64,000 nucleotides of DNA from Bacteroidota bacterium (GCA_030706745.1 JAUZNX010000001.1:124001-188000), one strand, 5' to 3'. Shown: positions 25,055 through 32,787, counted from the stretch's first letter. Notes: generated from the letters alone by a model not told the origin. Made by a program: numbers and translations.

Positions 25055-25864
25055 CTATTTTGTTTTTTGAATTTCATATTCATAATCATCGTCGTTTTTG
25101 AAGCGTTTTACCCATTTCTTCCGCTCCCATTCATTAAGAATCGGCCAGACCGAGTCCGTAAAGGCGCTGAGTAACCCAAGCGCCCCACGGCCACCGCAAT
25201 GCGGAGAGATGGGACGAAGCTCGTGCGAAAACACGAATACTGACAAGTTTAGGCGATTGCGTAAAGCAAGCAGACCCTCTGCCACGGCACGCTTCCGGTA
25301 ATCCGAAAACGCCGCGAATTCCAGCGAATTGAGTAATACGATTTGAGCGCCGACCCGCGCGATCTCGGCTTCCAGCAGTTCCGGCGTCAGCGTGGAAGTC
25401 GGGCAGTCGAGCACGAAGAGGTTATCCGGCGATGGCAGTTCGATCGAGTCGTCGAAATCGCCCGGCTTCGCGTCCTTAACGTATTGCTGAAACGTCCACG
25501 GAATCTTCAAGCGGAGCAAGTGCATCGCATTGACGAAGCCCGACGTAAGCAACTCCGCGCTTGCGAAGGTGTTGAAGAGCAGCACCGGTTTTTTCGGATA
25601 TTTCAGCGCCAGGTGCAGCGCGACCGCACTCGCCACCTCGACCGACTTCTTCAGTTCGCGGCTCATAATGAGCGTGAGTGTCCCTTCGAACGCATGATAT
25701 TGGTGAAAGTCGTCCTGATACGTAATGAGTCTCTCGCGCGGATGCCCGGCGCCTGCGCGCGCGGCATCGAAGATTTGATCCAATTTCAATGGCTGCCGCA
25801 CCGCATCCATCAGCCTGGCTTGCATCGCACCGGTCTCGACCGGACCCGATTCCATTAATGACAT
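25055..25864 (-). CDS. DnaB/RecA-fold-like protein without a recognisable P-loop
   Basis: The 269-residue protein follows the order of a DnaB C-terminal (RecA-fold) domain: 'TLTLIMSRELKKSVEVASAV' where DnaB has its Walker A strand and loop, 'KKPVLLFNTFASAELLTSGF' (H2-like), 'NLFVLDCPTSTLTPELLEAE' and 'AQIVLLNSLEF' (Walker B-like strand), then 'LNLSVFVFSHELRP' where DnaB has its 'vi.lsQL.R' strand. The GxxxxGK[ST] motif is absent, so it probably does not hydrolyse ATP in the usual way. The start at 25864 has AAAGG nine bases upstream. The function is unknown; the DnaB resemblance is my reading and needs a profile search. Confidence 0.5.
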   Translation of the reverse strand: MSLMESGPVETGAMQARLMDAVRQPLKLDQIFDAARAGAGHPRERLITYQDDFHQYHAFEGTLTLIMSRELKKSVEVASAVALHLALKYPKKPVLLFNTFASAELLTSGFVNAMHLLRLKIPWTFQQYVKDAKPGDFDDSIELPSPDNLFVLDCPTSTLTPELLEAEIARVGAQIVLLNSLEFAAFSDYRKRAVAEGLLALRNRLNLSVFVFSHELRPISPHCGGRGALGLLSAFTDSVWPILNEWERKKWVKRFKNDDDYEYEIQKTK

Positions 25865-26010
25865 AATTTGTTGCCTTTCTAAATAGGTGCCCATAATGAA
25901 CGGTGCTAATATAAGACATTCAAAACCCGATGTCAAGAAAAATCGCAAATTATTTTTTGCGGGTAGATCGGGGCCTCCAGCACGACCGAATCGGGATACG
26001 TGTCGAAGCA

Positions 26011-26169
26011 TCAGATGCATAACATGGCATGTGTAGCGGACTTACCCGCGCCGGTACATGAGTGCACCAACACCTTCCGCTCTTTATTTCCAACCCCCTC
26101 GAAGATCTCCGCCAGATTCAGCCAGACGTTAAGCTTCAGTACTGTTTCTGCGAATGAGAGTGGGGACAT
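26011..26169 (-). CDS. Short ORF with a Walker-A-like/phosphatase-like motif, possible gene remnant
   Basis: A 52-residue frame (ATG at 26169, TGA at 26013-26011) reads 'MSPLSFAETVLKLNVWLNLA', followed by 'EIFEGVGNKERKVLVHS' and 'CTGAGKSATHAMLCI'. The strand-loop-helix 'KVLVHSCTGAGKSATHAML' resembles an NTPase P-loop (TGAGKS), and also loosely the H-C-x2-G-x2-R-S loop of dual-specificity phosphatases with the Cys and Arg replaced. It occupies most of the otherwise empty 335-base interval 25865-26199. It is either a tiny gene or the stump of a larger ATPase. Coding is uncertain. Confidence 0.3.
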   Translation of the reverse strand: MSPLSFAETVLKLNVWLNLAEIFEGVGNKERKVLVHSCTGAGKSATHAMLCI

Positions 26170-26199
26170 GAGTGTTGAGAATAAAACCTCATTTTCTTT

Positions 26200-27240
26200 A
26201 TGCGGACAAGATTACGCGATGCGTTGGGTGTGACGATCATGGGTTTCACCAGTTGGACTTTTTTCGACTGGATTCATTTAGGTCGTTTGTTAGGATTCAC
26301 GGAGCATCCTGTCCCATGGTGGGTTAATGCTGCGGTTGCAATCGGGATCGGGGTTGCTCTCTATCTTTACAAATCCTACTCCGATCGGCGCGAAAGTCGG
26401 CTTATTGACGGCGCAATTAACGCGATGAAGGAACAGAGTAGGCAGGACAGGAATGTGCTTGCTCATTACCAACCGGGGCGCAAAAAGGACACCGCCTTGG
26501 CGCAAAAACAGGATAAGTTTTTGAACGGGAATCTGCCGGTTTTTCTTTATAAGGATGATGAGGTTCTAAAGAATTTATGTGCCGACCAAGAGGATGGTTT
26601 TAAGCTGACTGATCGTGAGATAAGAAGTGGCGCCGAAACGAAGGGGTCTATTGGTGCGAAACTTAAGGGCATAGGCGGAAATGTGTCACGTAAGGCCGAA
26701 CGAGAGCAAACCGATAAGCTAAAACCCGTTGAGCCGCCCCTTGAAAGAAAATTTTATGAGTACCAAGAGTTGGCTTTGACGAACAAACGTTTTCCTATGG
26801 GGCTTGAACTGTTGGAGGAAATTCAAGATACTAGCTTAAGACGCTTCGAGGAATTCGTAAAACATAGCAAGCATTATGGGCTAACACTAGTCGAAGCGGA
26901 GGTGTCTGCTAAGCGAGAGGAACTTCATGTTTCTGCCGCGAAAAGCACGATGGATAAACTGGAGAAAGCCACAGGGGAGCACTTCCTCGAGGGCCCGTTT
27001 GAGTTGCTCGACCTAGGTGAGAGCTTCAAGTGGGTGTTCGTTCATCCAGTCTCCTCGCGCGTCAAGCACGCTGTCACCATCGTGTTCACAACACCAAAGG
27101 CACTTATCGAAAAAACGTACGCCGCAAACATGAGTAACGGTAAAATTGTAAACGTCCGGGTGTTTGGTAAAATTTTGTCTGCCGTTTCAGAGGAAAAAAA
27201 ACAATACGAGGTTGCGCTCGTCCCGTTTGCAGTTTACTAA
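26200..27240 (+). CDS. Membrane-anchored protein of unknown function in the cassette-like island
   Basis: The 346-residue protein (the start could also be the Met at 26239) has one clear membrane helix near residues 38-56 (PWWVNAAVAIGIGVALYLYK), then a cytoplasmic charged linker and a compact domain beginning 'LPVFLYKDDEVLKNLCADQE' and ending 'SEEKKQYEVALVPFAVY'. The order is loosely reminiscent of DUF6414-type proteins, but I cannot verify this. By eye, codon use is more A/T-rich than that of the flanking housekeeping genes, consistent with transfer. A hairpin repeat follows 16 bases after the stop. Confidence 0.6.
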   Translation: MRTRLRDALGVTIMGFTSWTFFDWIHLGRLLGFTEHPVPWWVNAAVAIGIGVALYLYKSYSDRRESRLIDGAINAMKEQSRQDRNVLAHYQPGRKKDTALAQKQDKFLNGNLPVFLYKDDEVLKNLCADQEDGFKLTDREIRSGAETKGSIGAKLKGIGGNVSRKAEREQTDKLKPVEPPLERKFYEYQELALTNKRFPMGLELLEEIQDTSLRRFEEFVKHSKHYGLTLVEAEVSAKREELHVSAAKSTMDKLEKATGEHFLEGPFELLDLGESFKWVFVHPVSSRVKHAVTIVFTTPKALIEKTYAANMSNGKIVNVRVFGKILSAVSEEKKQYEVALVPFAVY

Positions 27241-27255
27241 TCTTGCCTCGGTTGG

Positions 27256-27301
27256 ATATTGTAGCACTCCCACAACCCATCCGAATGCGCGGCTGCAATA
27301 T
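27256..27301. repeat. Hairpin repeat, copy A (short form)
   Basis: Imperfect inverted repeat ATATTGTAGC / GCTGCAATAT enclosing a core 'ACTCCCACAACCCATC' and 'CGAATGCGCG'. The core matches copies B (28456) and C (29371). It lacks the GC-rich inner hairpin of the other two. It lies just after the stop of the first island gene. Confidence 0.65.
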
Positions 27302-27409
27302 GAGAGGGTCTTGTCCCTAATGGTGCTGGCTTCAACTGTGACCAATGTTGATGCAGCACCAATGCACATGCGGGTGCGTTCGCATATGACTGTTACTTAA
27401 TGTGCCGCT

Positions 27410-28381
27410 ATGCTTCCAAGTCAATTTATTCGTGCTCTCGAATTCGAAAAGTTACGTGGTACCCTCCAAGAGTATCACGACAAATTGAGCTACTTCCTCA
27501 ATTCTGGCGAGAGTAGCTTCTCGCCAGAGTTCGTCACTCAGTTTATTGCGTTCACGTACAAACTGAGTATCGCGCTAGCATCTGCACGTTTAAATCCAGC
27601 CGTTGAGGCAGTTTTCAAATCTATGAAGCTGGTGGGTTACTTCGCACCGGAAGCAATGGCCAATCTGGCAGGAATAAGAGCGCTTAGCAATGCCGCCCAA
27701 CTCAGGCAAAGCCAATTGTATTCGCCGATGGTAATGCAGCAGGCTGCAATAGAAACGCTGCTCGGCCTTCACAATGCTGCAACCCTCCTGCTCGGAGGCG
27801 AAGCCGCAGGTCCGAATGCAAGCACCCTCGATTTGGTCGTTGTTGATTTTGATGGCAACGGCATTCTGCTTAGTAGGGTCGAGTCCATAGCCCACTCTAC
27901 TCGCCAATTAAATAAGTACTTTTCGCGAGTGTATTCGACATCAATCGTCGAACCGAGAATTCTGTTAGCGGAGTCAGGCAGTGACTGGCATATGAAGATC
28001 AACACTGGGTCGCAAGTATGTATTGCGATTAGTACTGCGTTGACCTTTTTCTATTTGAATTTGAAAAGTCTCCCCGCCGATACAGCCACATTCGAGATAC
28101 GTGGCTCGCTCTCGAAAGCTTCAATCCAAGAAGCGATTAAAGGCTTAAGCGCGGACGCAAGGCCAACCGCCGAAAGTTTAACACCAAAACTTGCTGGTGC
28201 ATTTGATTCTCTCGTAGCGAATGGTGTCGCACCTTATGAAGAGGACTACCATGCTACCCGGCAGGCTCTTGTGCGGCACAAACCCGCTCTGCTTATTTCT
28301 GCAGAGTCATCACTTAACACTGAAGGCGATGATGATGAGGATGGCGGCCCTAATGAGCAAAATGCTCAAGATGCGGAGTAA
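27410..28381 (+). CDS. Unknown protein with acidic tail in the cassette-like island
   Basis: The 323-residue protein has a helical first half ('FIRALEFEKLRGTLQEYHDK', 'QFIAFTYKLSIALASARLNP') and a second half with a beta-rich region 'LDLVVVDFDGNGILLSRVES'. It closes with a very acidic tail (DDDEDGGPNEQNAQDAE). No signal peptide or clear membrane helix is present. I know no family for it. It sits alone between hairpin repeats A and B in the plus orientation, like a cassette gene. Acidic tails often indicate nucleic-acid mimicry or binding to basic partners, but that is only a thought. Confidence 0.6.
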   Translation: MLPSQFIRALEFEKLRGTLQEYHDKLSYFLNSGESSFSPEFVTQFIAFTYKLSIALASARLNPAVEAVFKSMKLVGYFAPEAMANLAGIRALSNAAQLRQSQLYSPMVMQQAAIETLLGLHNAATLLLGGEAAGPNASTLDLVVVDFDGNGILLSRVESIAHSTRQLNKYFSRVYSTSIVEPRILLAESGSDWHMKINTGSQVCIAISTALTFFYLNLKSLPADTATFEIRGSLSKASIQEAIKGLSADARPTAESLTPKLAGAFDSLVANGVAPYEEDYHATRQALVRHKPALLISAESSLNTEGDDDEDGGPNEQNAQDAE

Positions 28382-28455
28382 GAGGGCAACTTGTTAAGAT
28401 CGAGATGGCTGGACCCACCATTTGGTTGAATGTGATGGGGAAGCTGAAGTAGCTT

Positions 28456-28508
28456 TAATGCAGCACTCCCACACCCCCGCCGAATGCCCGCCACGGCGGG
28501 CCGCATTA
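28456..28508. repeat. Hairpin repeat, copy B
   Basis: The outer stem TAATGC-A-GC / GC-C-GCATTA encloses 'ACTCCCACACCCCCGCCG' and an inner GC hairpin CCCGCC-AC-GGCGGG. It aligns closely with copy C. It separates the plus-strand gene 27410-28381 from the minus-strand toxin-like gene that ends at 28510. Confidence 0.75.
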
Positions 28509-28509
28509 T

Positions 28510-29127
28510 TTACACGATCATGCCGTGTGACTTGCGCGGTACAAAGAGGCCTTTGACACAATCTGCATTGCGGATGCAAATCTGAATGTGATTCTGTTTA
28601 CGGAAGCCCGCATTTGGATAGAGAGGCTCGCCTTCTGGGAACATCGCACGGACGGAGTCAAATGTTGTCAGGTTGTCAAAAGGTACCTCACCCTCCTCGA
28701 TTCGTTGGTGAAGCGAGTTAATAACGGCACAGTCGAGATAGCGTGCCTTTTGCTCAACCCCTCCGATGTTTTGAGGAATCGTGACGCCGGCCAGCTTGGA
28801 GGTTTTCAGATAATCAGTATACGCCCGTTTTACCAGTTCAATAGACCGGACGTCGAGCAGATCGAGGCAGTTGTTCAACGAGATCACCGCACCGAGCACC
28901 GCGGGTGTTTGAACCTTTTGGTCTGCGTGACGCGGATTTTTCTTTAAGTCTTCCGCCCACCGCATTGCACGCGTTGGGTCACTTTCCCAAAAGTACATTC
29001 CCGAACCGAGCCAATCAAAGAGCTCGGTGCTCGGACGCAGTTCGCTCGGACTGAGGACGAGCCGGTCCCTAAGCTTTCGATCGCACCCGTGAAACGCGAG
29101 GATGAGATTTGGACGAGTGTTGTACAC
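28510..29127 (-). CDS. Predicted toxin, ADP-ribosyltransferase-like fold (DUF3990-like)
   Basis: The 205-residue protein begins 'NLILAFHGCDRKLRDRLVLS', with 'WLGSGMYFWESDPTRAMRWA' following near residues 38-60. An early 'HG' strand followed by 'LGxGxYFxxxxxxAxxWA' is the arrangement of DUF3990 and other ADP-ribosyltransferase-like toxins (H-x-T/C ... G-x-G-x-Y). The catalytic Glu would be in the second half, where 'QNHIQICIRN' and the 'EEGEVPF' region are candidates. It overlaps a 68-residue upstream gene by 59 bases, a typical antitoxin-toxin layout. The toxin role is inferred from fold pattern and gene order. Confidence 0.55.
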   Translation of the reverse strand: MYNTRPNLILAFHGCDRKLRDRLVLSPSELRPSTELFDWLGSGMYFWESDPTRAMRWAEDLKKNPRHADQKVQTPAVLGAVISLNNCLDLLDVRSIELVKRAYTDYLKTSKLAGVTIPQNIGGVEQKARYLDCAVINSLHQRIEEGEVPFDNLTTFDSVRAMFPEGEPLYPNAGFRKQNHIQICIRNADCVKGLFVPRKSHGMIV

Positions 29128-29275
29128 GAGGTTTATAGTGCGCGGTCAACTCACCTTTCGCATCAACGATCCCAGCTCGCATCAGGAAGGCGCGAGCGGA
29201 TTTCTTACTGGCCAAGATTTTCTTGGAAGTACGCTCCATTGCAGCGAGATATTGTTTGACTTCGCGTTCGCTCAT
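29069..29275 (-). CDS. Predicted antitoxin partner of the ART-like protein
   Basis: The 68-residue basic protein begins 'MSEREVKQYLAAMERTSKKI', then 'LASKKSARAFLMRAGIVDAK' and 'GELTAHYK', followed by a Ser/Arg/Lys-rich tail. The 'LxSKexARxFLxraGIvdxxGxLxxxYr' form is one I have seen in small genes preceding toxin-like genes. It may bind DNA and the toxin. Its last 59 bases overlap the toxin gene in another frame, and the tail may exist only because of that overlap. Confidence 0.55.
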   Translation of the reverse strand: MSEREVKQYLAAMERTSKKILASKKSARAFLMRAGIVDAKGELTAHYKPRVQHSSKSHPRVSRVRSKA

Positions 29276-29357
29276 TGCTATTCGTGATATACAGCGTAAG
29301 CTGTGCGATTCTTGACAAAATTACTAAAAAAAACGTTCGACGATGGGTTCCTTTTAG

Positions 29358-29439
29358 TGTTGCTAAGTGCATTATGCATCACACCCACACCCCCAGCCAA
29401 ATTGCCCGTCGCGGCGGGCAGCATTATGTTGCTAAGTGC
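29358..29439. repeat. Hairpin repeat, copy C, flanked by a 13-base direct repeat
   Basis: Copy C (29371-29428) shares 'CACCCACACCCCC-GCC-AA' and the inner hairpin GCCCG-TCGCGG-CGGGC with copy B and ends in GCATTATG. Its two sides carry the identical 13-mer TGTTGCTAAGTGC (29358-29370 and 29427-29439, 69 bases apart). The direct repeat could be a target-site or recombination-site duplication. Confidence 0.7.
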
Positions 29440-29560
29440 TTTCCCGCTGGAGTAAATATCTCGCCCCGCTGGGGCTTTCTTCCTGTGCTCATCGCCTGCC
29501 CGCGAATTATCTCCCGCGTCCCGCGTTTACTGCAACAGTTAAAAAAGAAAGGTTACAACT

Positions 29561-31378
29561 GTGCGTTACCGTTGGCGCCTGCCTGATCCATCCGGAACCG
29601 GGGAGGCCCTCGAACATACGCGTGAACTCAGTCGATCGATCAATGTACCAGAAAGCATCGCCAGCATCCTCGTAGCACGGAACGTGCGGACCTTCGAAAC
29701 GGCGCGGGAATATTTCCGTCCGTCCCTCGAACGCGTCCACGATCCATTCCTGATGGACGATATGTCGCGTGCCGTCACGCGGATCATTCAGGCTATTCAG
29801 GAAGGGGAGCGGATCACCATTTATGGTGATTACGATGTCGATGGTACGACGAGCACAGCAATGCTGATGCTCTTCTTCGAATCGATCGGAGTGTACGCCT
29901 CTTACCATATTCCCGACCGGTTCACCGAAGGGTACGGTCTCTCCGTGGCCGGAATCGACCGGTGCTTTAGTGCACCCGAGACCGCGCCGAGTCTGATCAT
30001 CACCATCGACTGCGGCATCACATCGATCGATGCGGTCGCCTATGCGCGTTCGCGTGGTGCGGATATTATCATTTGCGATCATCACGAGCCGGTGCGCGAT
30101 GCCGGAATAGCGCGACTTCCCGAAGCGTATGCGATCCTGAATCCGATCAAAGGCTCGTGCAACTATCCCTACAAGCATCTGTGCGGTTGCGGTGTCGGTT
30201 TTAAACTCATCCAGGCGATTTCGAAGTCATTAGACCTTGGTGTCGATTCTTCGACGCAATTTCTCGATTTCGTGGCCATGGCAAGCTCGGCGGACATCGT
30301 GTCGCTGCAAGGGGAAAACCGGATTCTGACATCGTTCGGACTTCAGGAGATCAACGAGCGGCCACGGCCGGGTATTCGCGCGCTCATCCAGGCCGCGCAG
30401 CTCAAGCCCGGCAAGATTGGCACGAGTCAGGTCGTCTTCGGTCTTGCGCCGCGCATCAATGCCGCCGGACGCTTAGGCGATGGCGGGCGCGCCGTGAAAC
30501 TACTCATGTCGCGGACGGACGATGAGGCGCATCATCATGCAGCCGAACTCGAATTTGAAAACTCCAACCGCCGGCGTATCGATGAAGAAGCGTTTTTCGA
30601 AGCGTGCCACGTCGTCGATGGCATGTTGAACCGCACCAGCGACCGCATTATCGTGCTGCACAATCCCGGATGGCATGCCGGGGTGATCGGCATTGTGGCA
30701 TCTCGGCTGGTCGAGCGGTATCACTTGCCGGTCGTGCTGCTGACGACGATCGATGGCGTCGCGAAGGGCAGCGCGCGTTCCATTCCGGGGTTCGATATTC
30801 ACTCGGCCATCAAACGCTGTGAAGACAAGGTCGTGACATTCGGGGGTCACAAATACGCCGCCGGTGTTTCCATTACGATTGAACGAGTCGCGGAATTTCG
30901 AACGGCGATCAACGATGTCGCCAGCGAACTCATTACGGCGGAAATGCTCGAGCCGGAAATCCGGGCGGATGCTGCGATCGATCTTGGCGAACTCAATCCG
31001 AAGTACTTCGCAATCATCCGCCAATTCCAACCGTACGGTCCGGATAACATGCGCCCGGCATTTTATTCGAAGGATGTAGAGGTCGTTGGCTATCCCCGAA
31101 TCGTTGGGAAGACGACGCCGCACCTTAAGTTTCAAGTTCGTCCAAGCACGGTAGCTACCAATGGCAGCAGTGCAACCGGCCTCGCTCAAAATCTCATCCC
31201 GTTTACAATTGGTGGCGGGGCAATGGAAGCGATCGGGTTTGGCTTAGGCGAGCGCTTACGAGAATTGCTCGGCCCCAACGGCCGCGGACGCAAAGATCTC
31301 GAGATGATCTATTATCTCGAAGAGAATGAGTATATGGGCCGCGTGACACCGCAATTAGTGGTGAAAGATTTTCGGTAG
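29561..31378 (+). CDS. recJ: Single-stranded-DNA-specific exonuclease RecJ
   Basis: The 605-residue DHH-superfamily 5'-3' exonuclease acts in recombination and mismatch repair. Motif I is 'YGDYDVDGTTS' (residues 88-98), motif II the Asp150-Cys-Gly, and motif III 'ICDHHEP' (171-177). The DHHA1 region has 'NAAGRLGDGGRAVKLL', 'GWHAGVIGIVASRLVERY' and 'GGHKYAAGVSI'. The C-terminal OB-fold is present. It starts at GTG 29561, with AAAGG about eight bases upstream. The length is normal. It marks the return to core genome after the accessory island. Confidence 0.96.
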   Translation: MRYRWRLPDPSGTGEALEHTRELSRSINVPESIASILVARNVRTFETAREYFRPSLERVHDPFLMDDMSRAVTRIIQAIQEGERITIYGDYDVDGTTSTAMLMLFFESIGVYASYHIPDRFTEGYGLSVAGIDRCFSAPETAPSLIITIDCGITSIDAVAYARSRGADIIICDHHEPVRDAGIARLPEAYAILNPIKGSCNYPYKHLCGCGVGFKLIQAISKSLDLGVDSSTQFLDFVAMASSADIVSLQGENRILTSFGLQEINERPRPGIRALIQAAQLKPGKIGTSQVVFGLAPRINAAGRLGDGGRAVKLLMSRTDDEAHHHAAELEFENSNRRRIDEEAFFEACHVVDGMLNRTSDRIIVLHNPGWHAGVIGIVASRLVERYHLPVVLLTTIDGVAKGSARSIPGFDIHSAIKRCEDKVVTFGGHKYAAGVSITIERVAEFRTAINDVASELITAEMLEPEIRADAAIDLGELNPKYFAIIRQFQPYGPDNMRPAFYSKDVEVVGYPRIVGKTTPHLKFQVRPSTVATNGSSATGLAQNLIPFTIGGGAMEAIGFGLGERLRELLGPNGRGRKDLEMIYYLEENEYMGRVTPQLVVKDFR

Positions 31379-31397
31379 TGTAATTCCTGTCCAACAA

Positions 31398-32291
31398 ATG
31401 CGTATGATAAAATCCCTATTCCTTGTCATGTCGATCGTCACGCTTGCCAGTTGTTCCAGTTCGAGCGGTCCTGGAAGCAGCAACGGCGGTAACGACACAA
31501 CGCTGACCGTTCTTTCGTTTTCGCCAGATACTGCTGTGCGCAATGTCACGGTGGTCACGCTCAGTGGAAAGCATTTTCCAACGACTGCGGCGGCAACACA
31601 TCTCAGGGTCGGTGGAACCGGCGTGAGCATCTTAGAGCAGACCGACACCTCGATCATTTTCCGGGCCACCGATACTACTGTCACTGGCGCGGTTGTACTT
31701 AACGGCAAACAAGCACCCGGCATCCTCACGGTGGTCTCCCCGCAACCATCCGTTTTGGACCAATTCGTTGGGATGCGAGCGACCATCGATCTTGAGCATA
31801 CTCATTTGATCGACCGGCAGGTCATCACGTATGATGGTACGCCGCCGCAAATCACGGATATGGAGTACAACGAGTTACTTGCGACCGGTTCGGGAAAATT
31901 GGTCGAGCAAAACGGGAAGCTGGTCTTCGCGGATTCGACAAACTATGGTACTGCTCCCGCGACAGACTGGCAGGCCACGACCGGATACGTCATCCTCGAT
32001 GCCAACGCGAGCAAGATCGTCGAGATGTTCCTGCATTACTCGGATCGCTCGAACAATCTGTCTCAAGGTTCTACGTCCGATAGCCACATGACGGTGAGGC
32101 TTCGAAATATTCCAATGCAGGTCGTGAACAACAAGATCACTGCAACGCTGAACGGTGCACTGCTCAATGATACGAACTACGTAAAATACGATCGGTATTC
32201 CGAAAGTCACCAACCCGGGACCGTGATAACGAGCACGCTCCACTTCTGGGAGGCGACCGCACCGCAGACGCTCACGGTGCTGTTTCAATAG
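31398..32291 (+). CDS. Lipoprotein with an IPT/TIG-like domain
   Basis: The 297-residue protein has a signal peptide with lipobox 'VTLASC', a Ser/Gly linker, and then an immunoglobulin-like segment 'VLSFSPDTAVRNVTVVTLSG' ('L..fsP..a..G..VtlsG..F'), the hallmark of IPT/TIG domains. The C-terminal part, about 180 residues, is beta-rich with no recognised motif. It is anchored to the membrane and probably faces the periplasm or surface. It follows recJ by 20 bases but is functionally unrelated. Confidence 0.75.
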   Translation: MRMIKSLFLVMSIVTLASCSSSSGPGSSNGGNDTTLTVLSFSPDTAVRNVTVVTLSGKHFPTTAAATHLRVGGTGVSILEQTDTSIIFRATDTTVTGAVVLNGKQAPGILTVVSPQPSVLDQFVGMRATIDLEHTHLIDRQVITYDGTPPQITDMEYNELLATGSGKLVEQNGKLVFADSTNYGTAPATDWQATTGYVILDANASKIVEMFLHYSDRSNNLSQGSTSDSHMTVRLRNIPMQVVNNKITATLNGALLNDTNYVKYDRYSESHQPGTVITSTLHFWEATAPQTLTVLFQ

Positions 32292-32306
32292 ACGGACGAC
32301 GAAAAA

Positions 32307-32330
32307 GAAGGGAGGCTTTCGCCTCCCTTC
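32307..32330. terminator. Bidirectional hairpin terminator
   Basis: Perfect ten-base stem GAAGGGAGGC / GCCTCCCTTC with a TTTC loop between convergent genes. On the minus strand it is followed by TTTTTC, making a good terminator for the His/Asp-rich lipoprotein gene; on the plus strand the U-tract is poor. Confidence 0.7.
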
Positions 32331-32352
32331 CTCTCACTGTACGGCCCGCGTC

Positions 32353-32787
32353 TTAGTGGTGTCCACCATGATGATCATTACCATCACCGCCATGACGCGT
32401 GGTGTCCGACCCGCCACTGCGCTCGATGCGCGAGCTGTCTCGCCCATCATCATGCCGCACGGTGGTCGTGTCTTGACCTCCGTTTCCATCATGTCTCACT
32501 TCGGTGGTATCACTTCTCCCGTCCGAACCATGATGGCCACTCGTTGTATCGTGCCGAACATCTGTTGAATCACGCCGCGTATCGGTTGAATCCCGCCCAT
32601 CATTTGTAGAGTCGCGTCCCATGTGCGTCGAATCGCGGCCATGACCGCGCGTGGAATCCTGTCGCGAGTGTCGTATGATGCTATCCAATGTACCGGACCC
32701 GTTGAGCAACGCGCTCAGGTCGTTCGAACAGGCAGCGATGGACGCCGTAAGCGCGCCGGCCGCCAGCAAAAAGGCAAACCTTCTCAT
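32353..32787 (-). CDS. His/Asp/Arg-rich repetitive lipoprotein
   Basis: The 144-residue protein has a signal peptide with lipobox 'SIAAC', then a short leader and about 100 residues of low complexity. 'RDST' repeats about every eight residues (GRDSTH, GRDSTN, GRDSTD, RRDSTD), giving way to 'RHDTT', 'RSDTT' and a His/Gly tail 'DGNDHHGGHH'. The regular charge pattern and His-rich end suggest metal or polyanion binding at the cell surface. This is an inference. The reading frame is free of stops over the whole repeat and has its own terminator. Confidence 0.65.
   Translation of the reverse strand: MRRFAFLLAAGALTASIAACSNDLSALLNGSGTLDSIIRHSRQDSTRGHGRDSTHMGRDSTNDGRDSTDTRRDSTDVRHDTTSGHHGSDGRSDTTEVRHDGNGGQDTTTVRHDDGRDSSRIERSGGSDTTRHGGDGNDHHGGHH

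Noticed and set aside
26000..26233. Plus-strand 77-residue frame across 26.0-26.2 kb
   Set aside because: Low-quality composition, no ribosome-binding site. The antisense strand carries the better motif (TGAGKS).
27256..29428. Standard integron attC sites
   Set aside because: The repeats lack the GTTRRRY/RYYYAAC boxes, and no integron integrase is in the window. They are listed only as cassette-like hairpin repeats.
31416..31601. Minus-strand frame opposite the TIG-like lipoprotein
   Set aside because: Short, Arg/Cys-skewed shadow of a gene with clear lipobox and domain.
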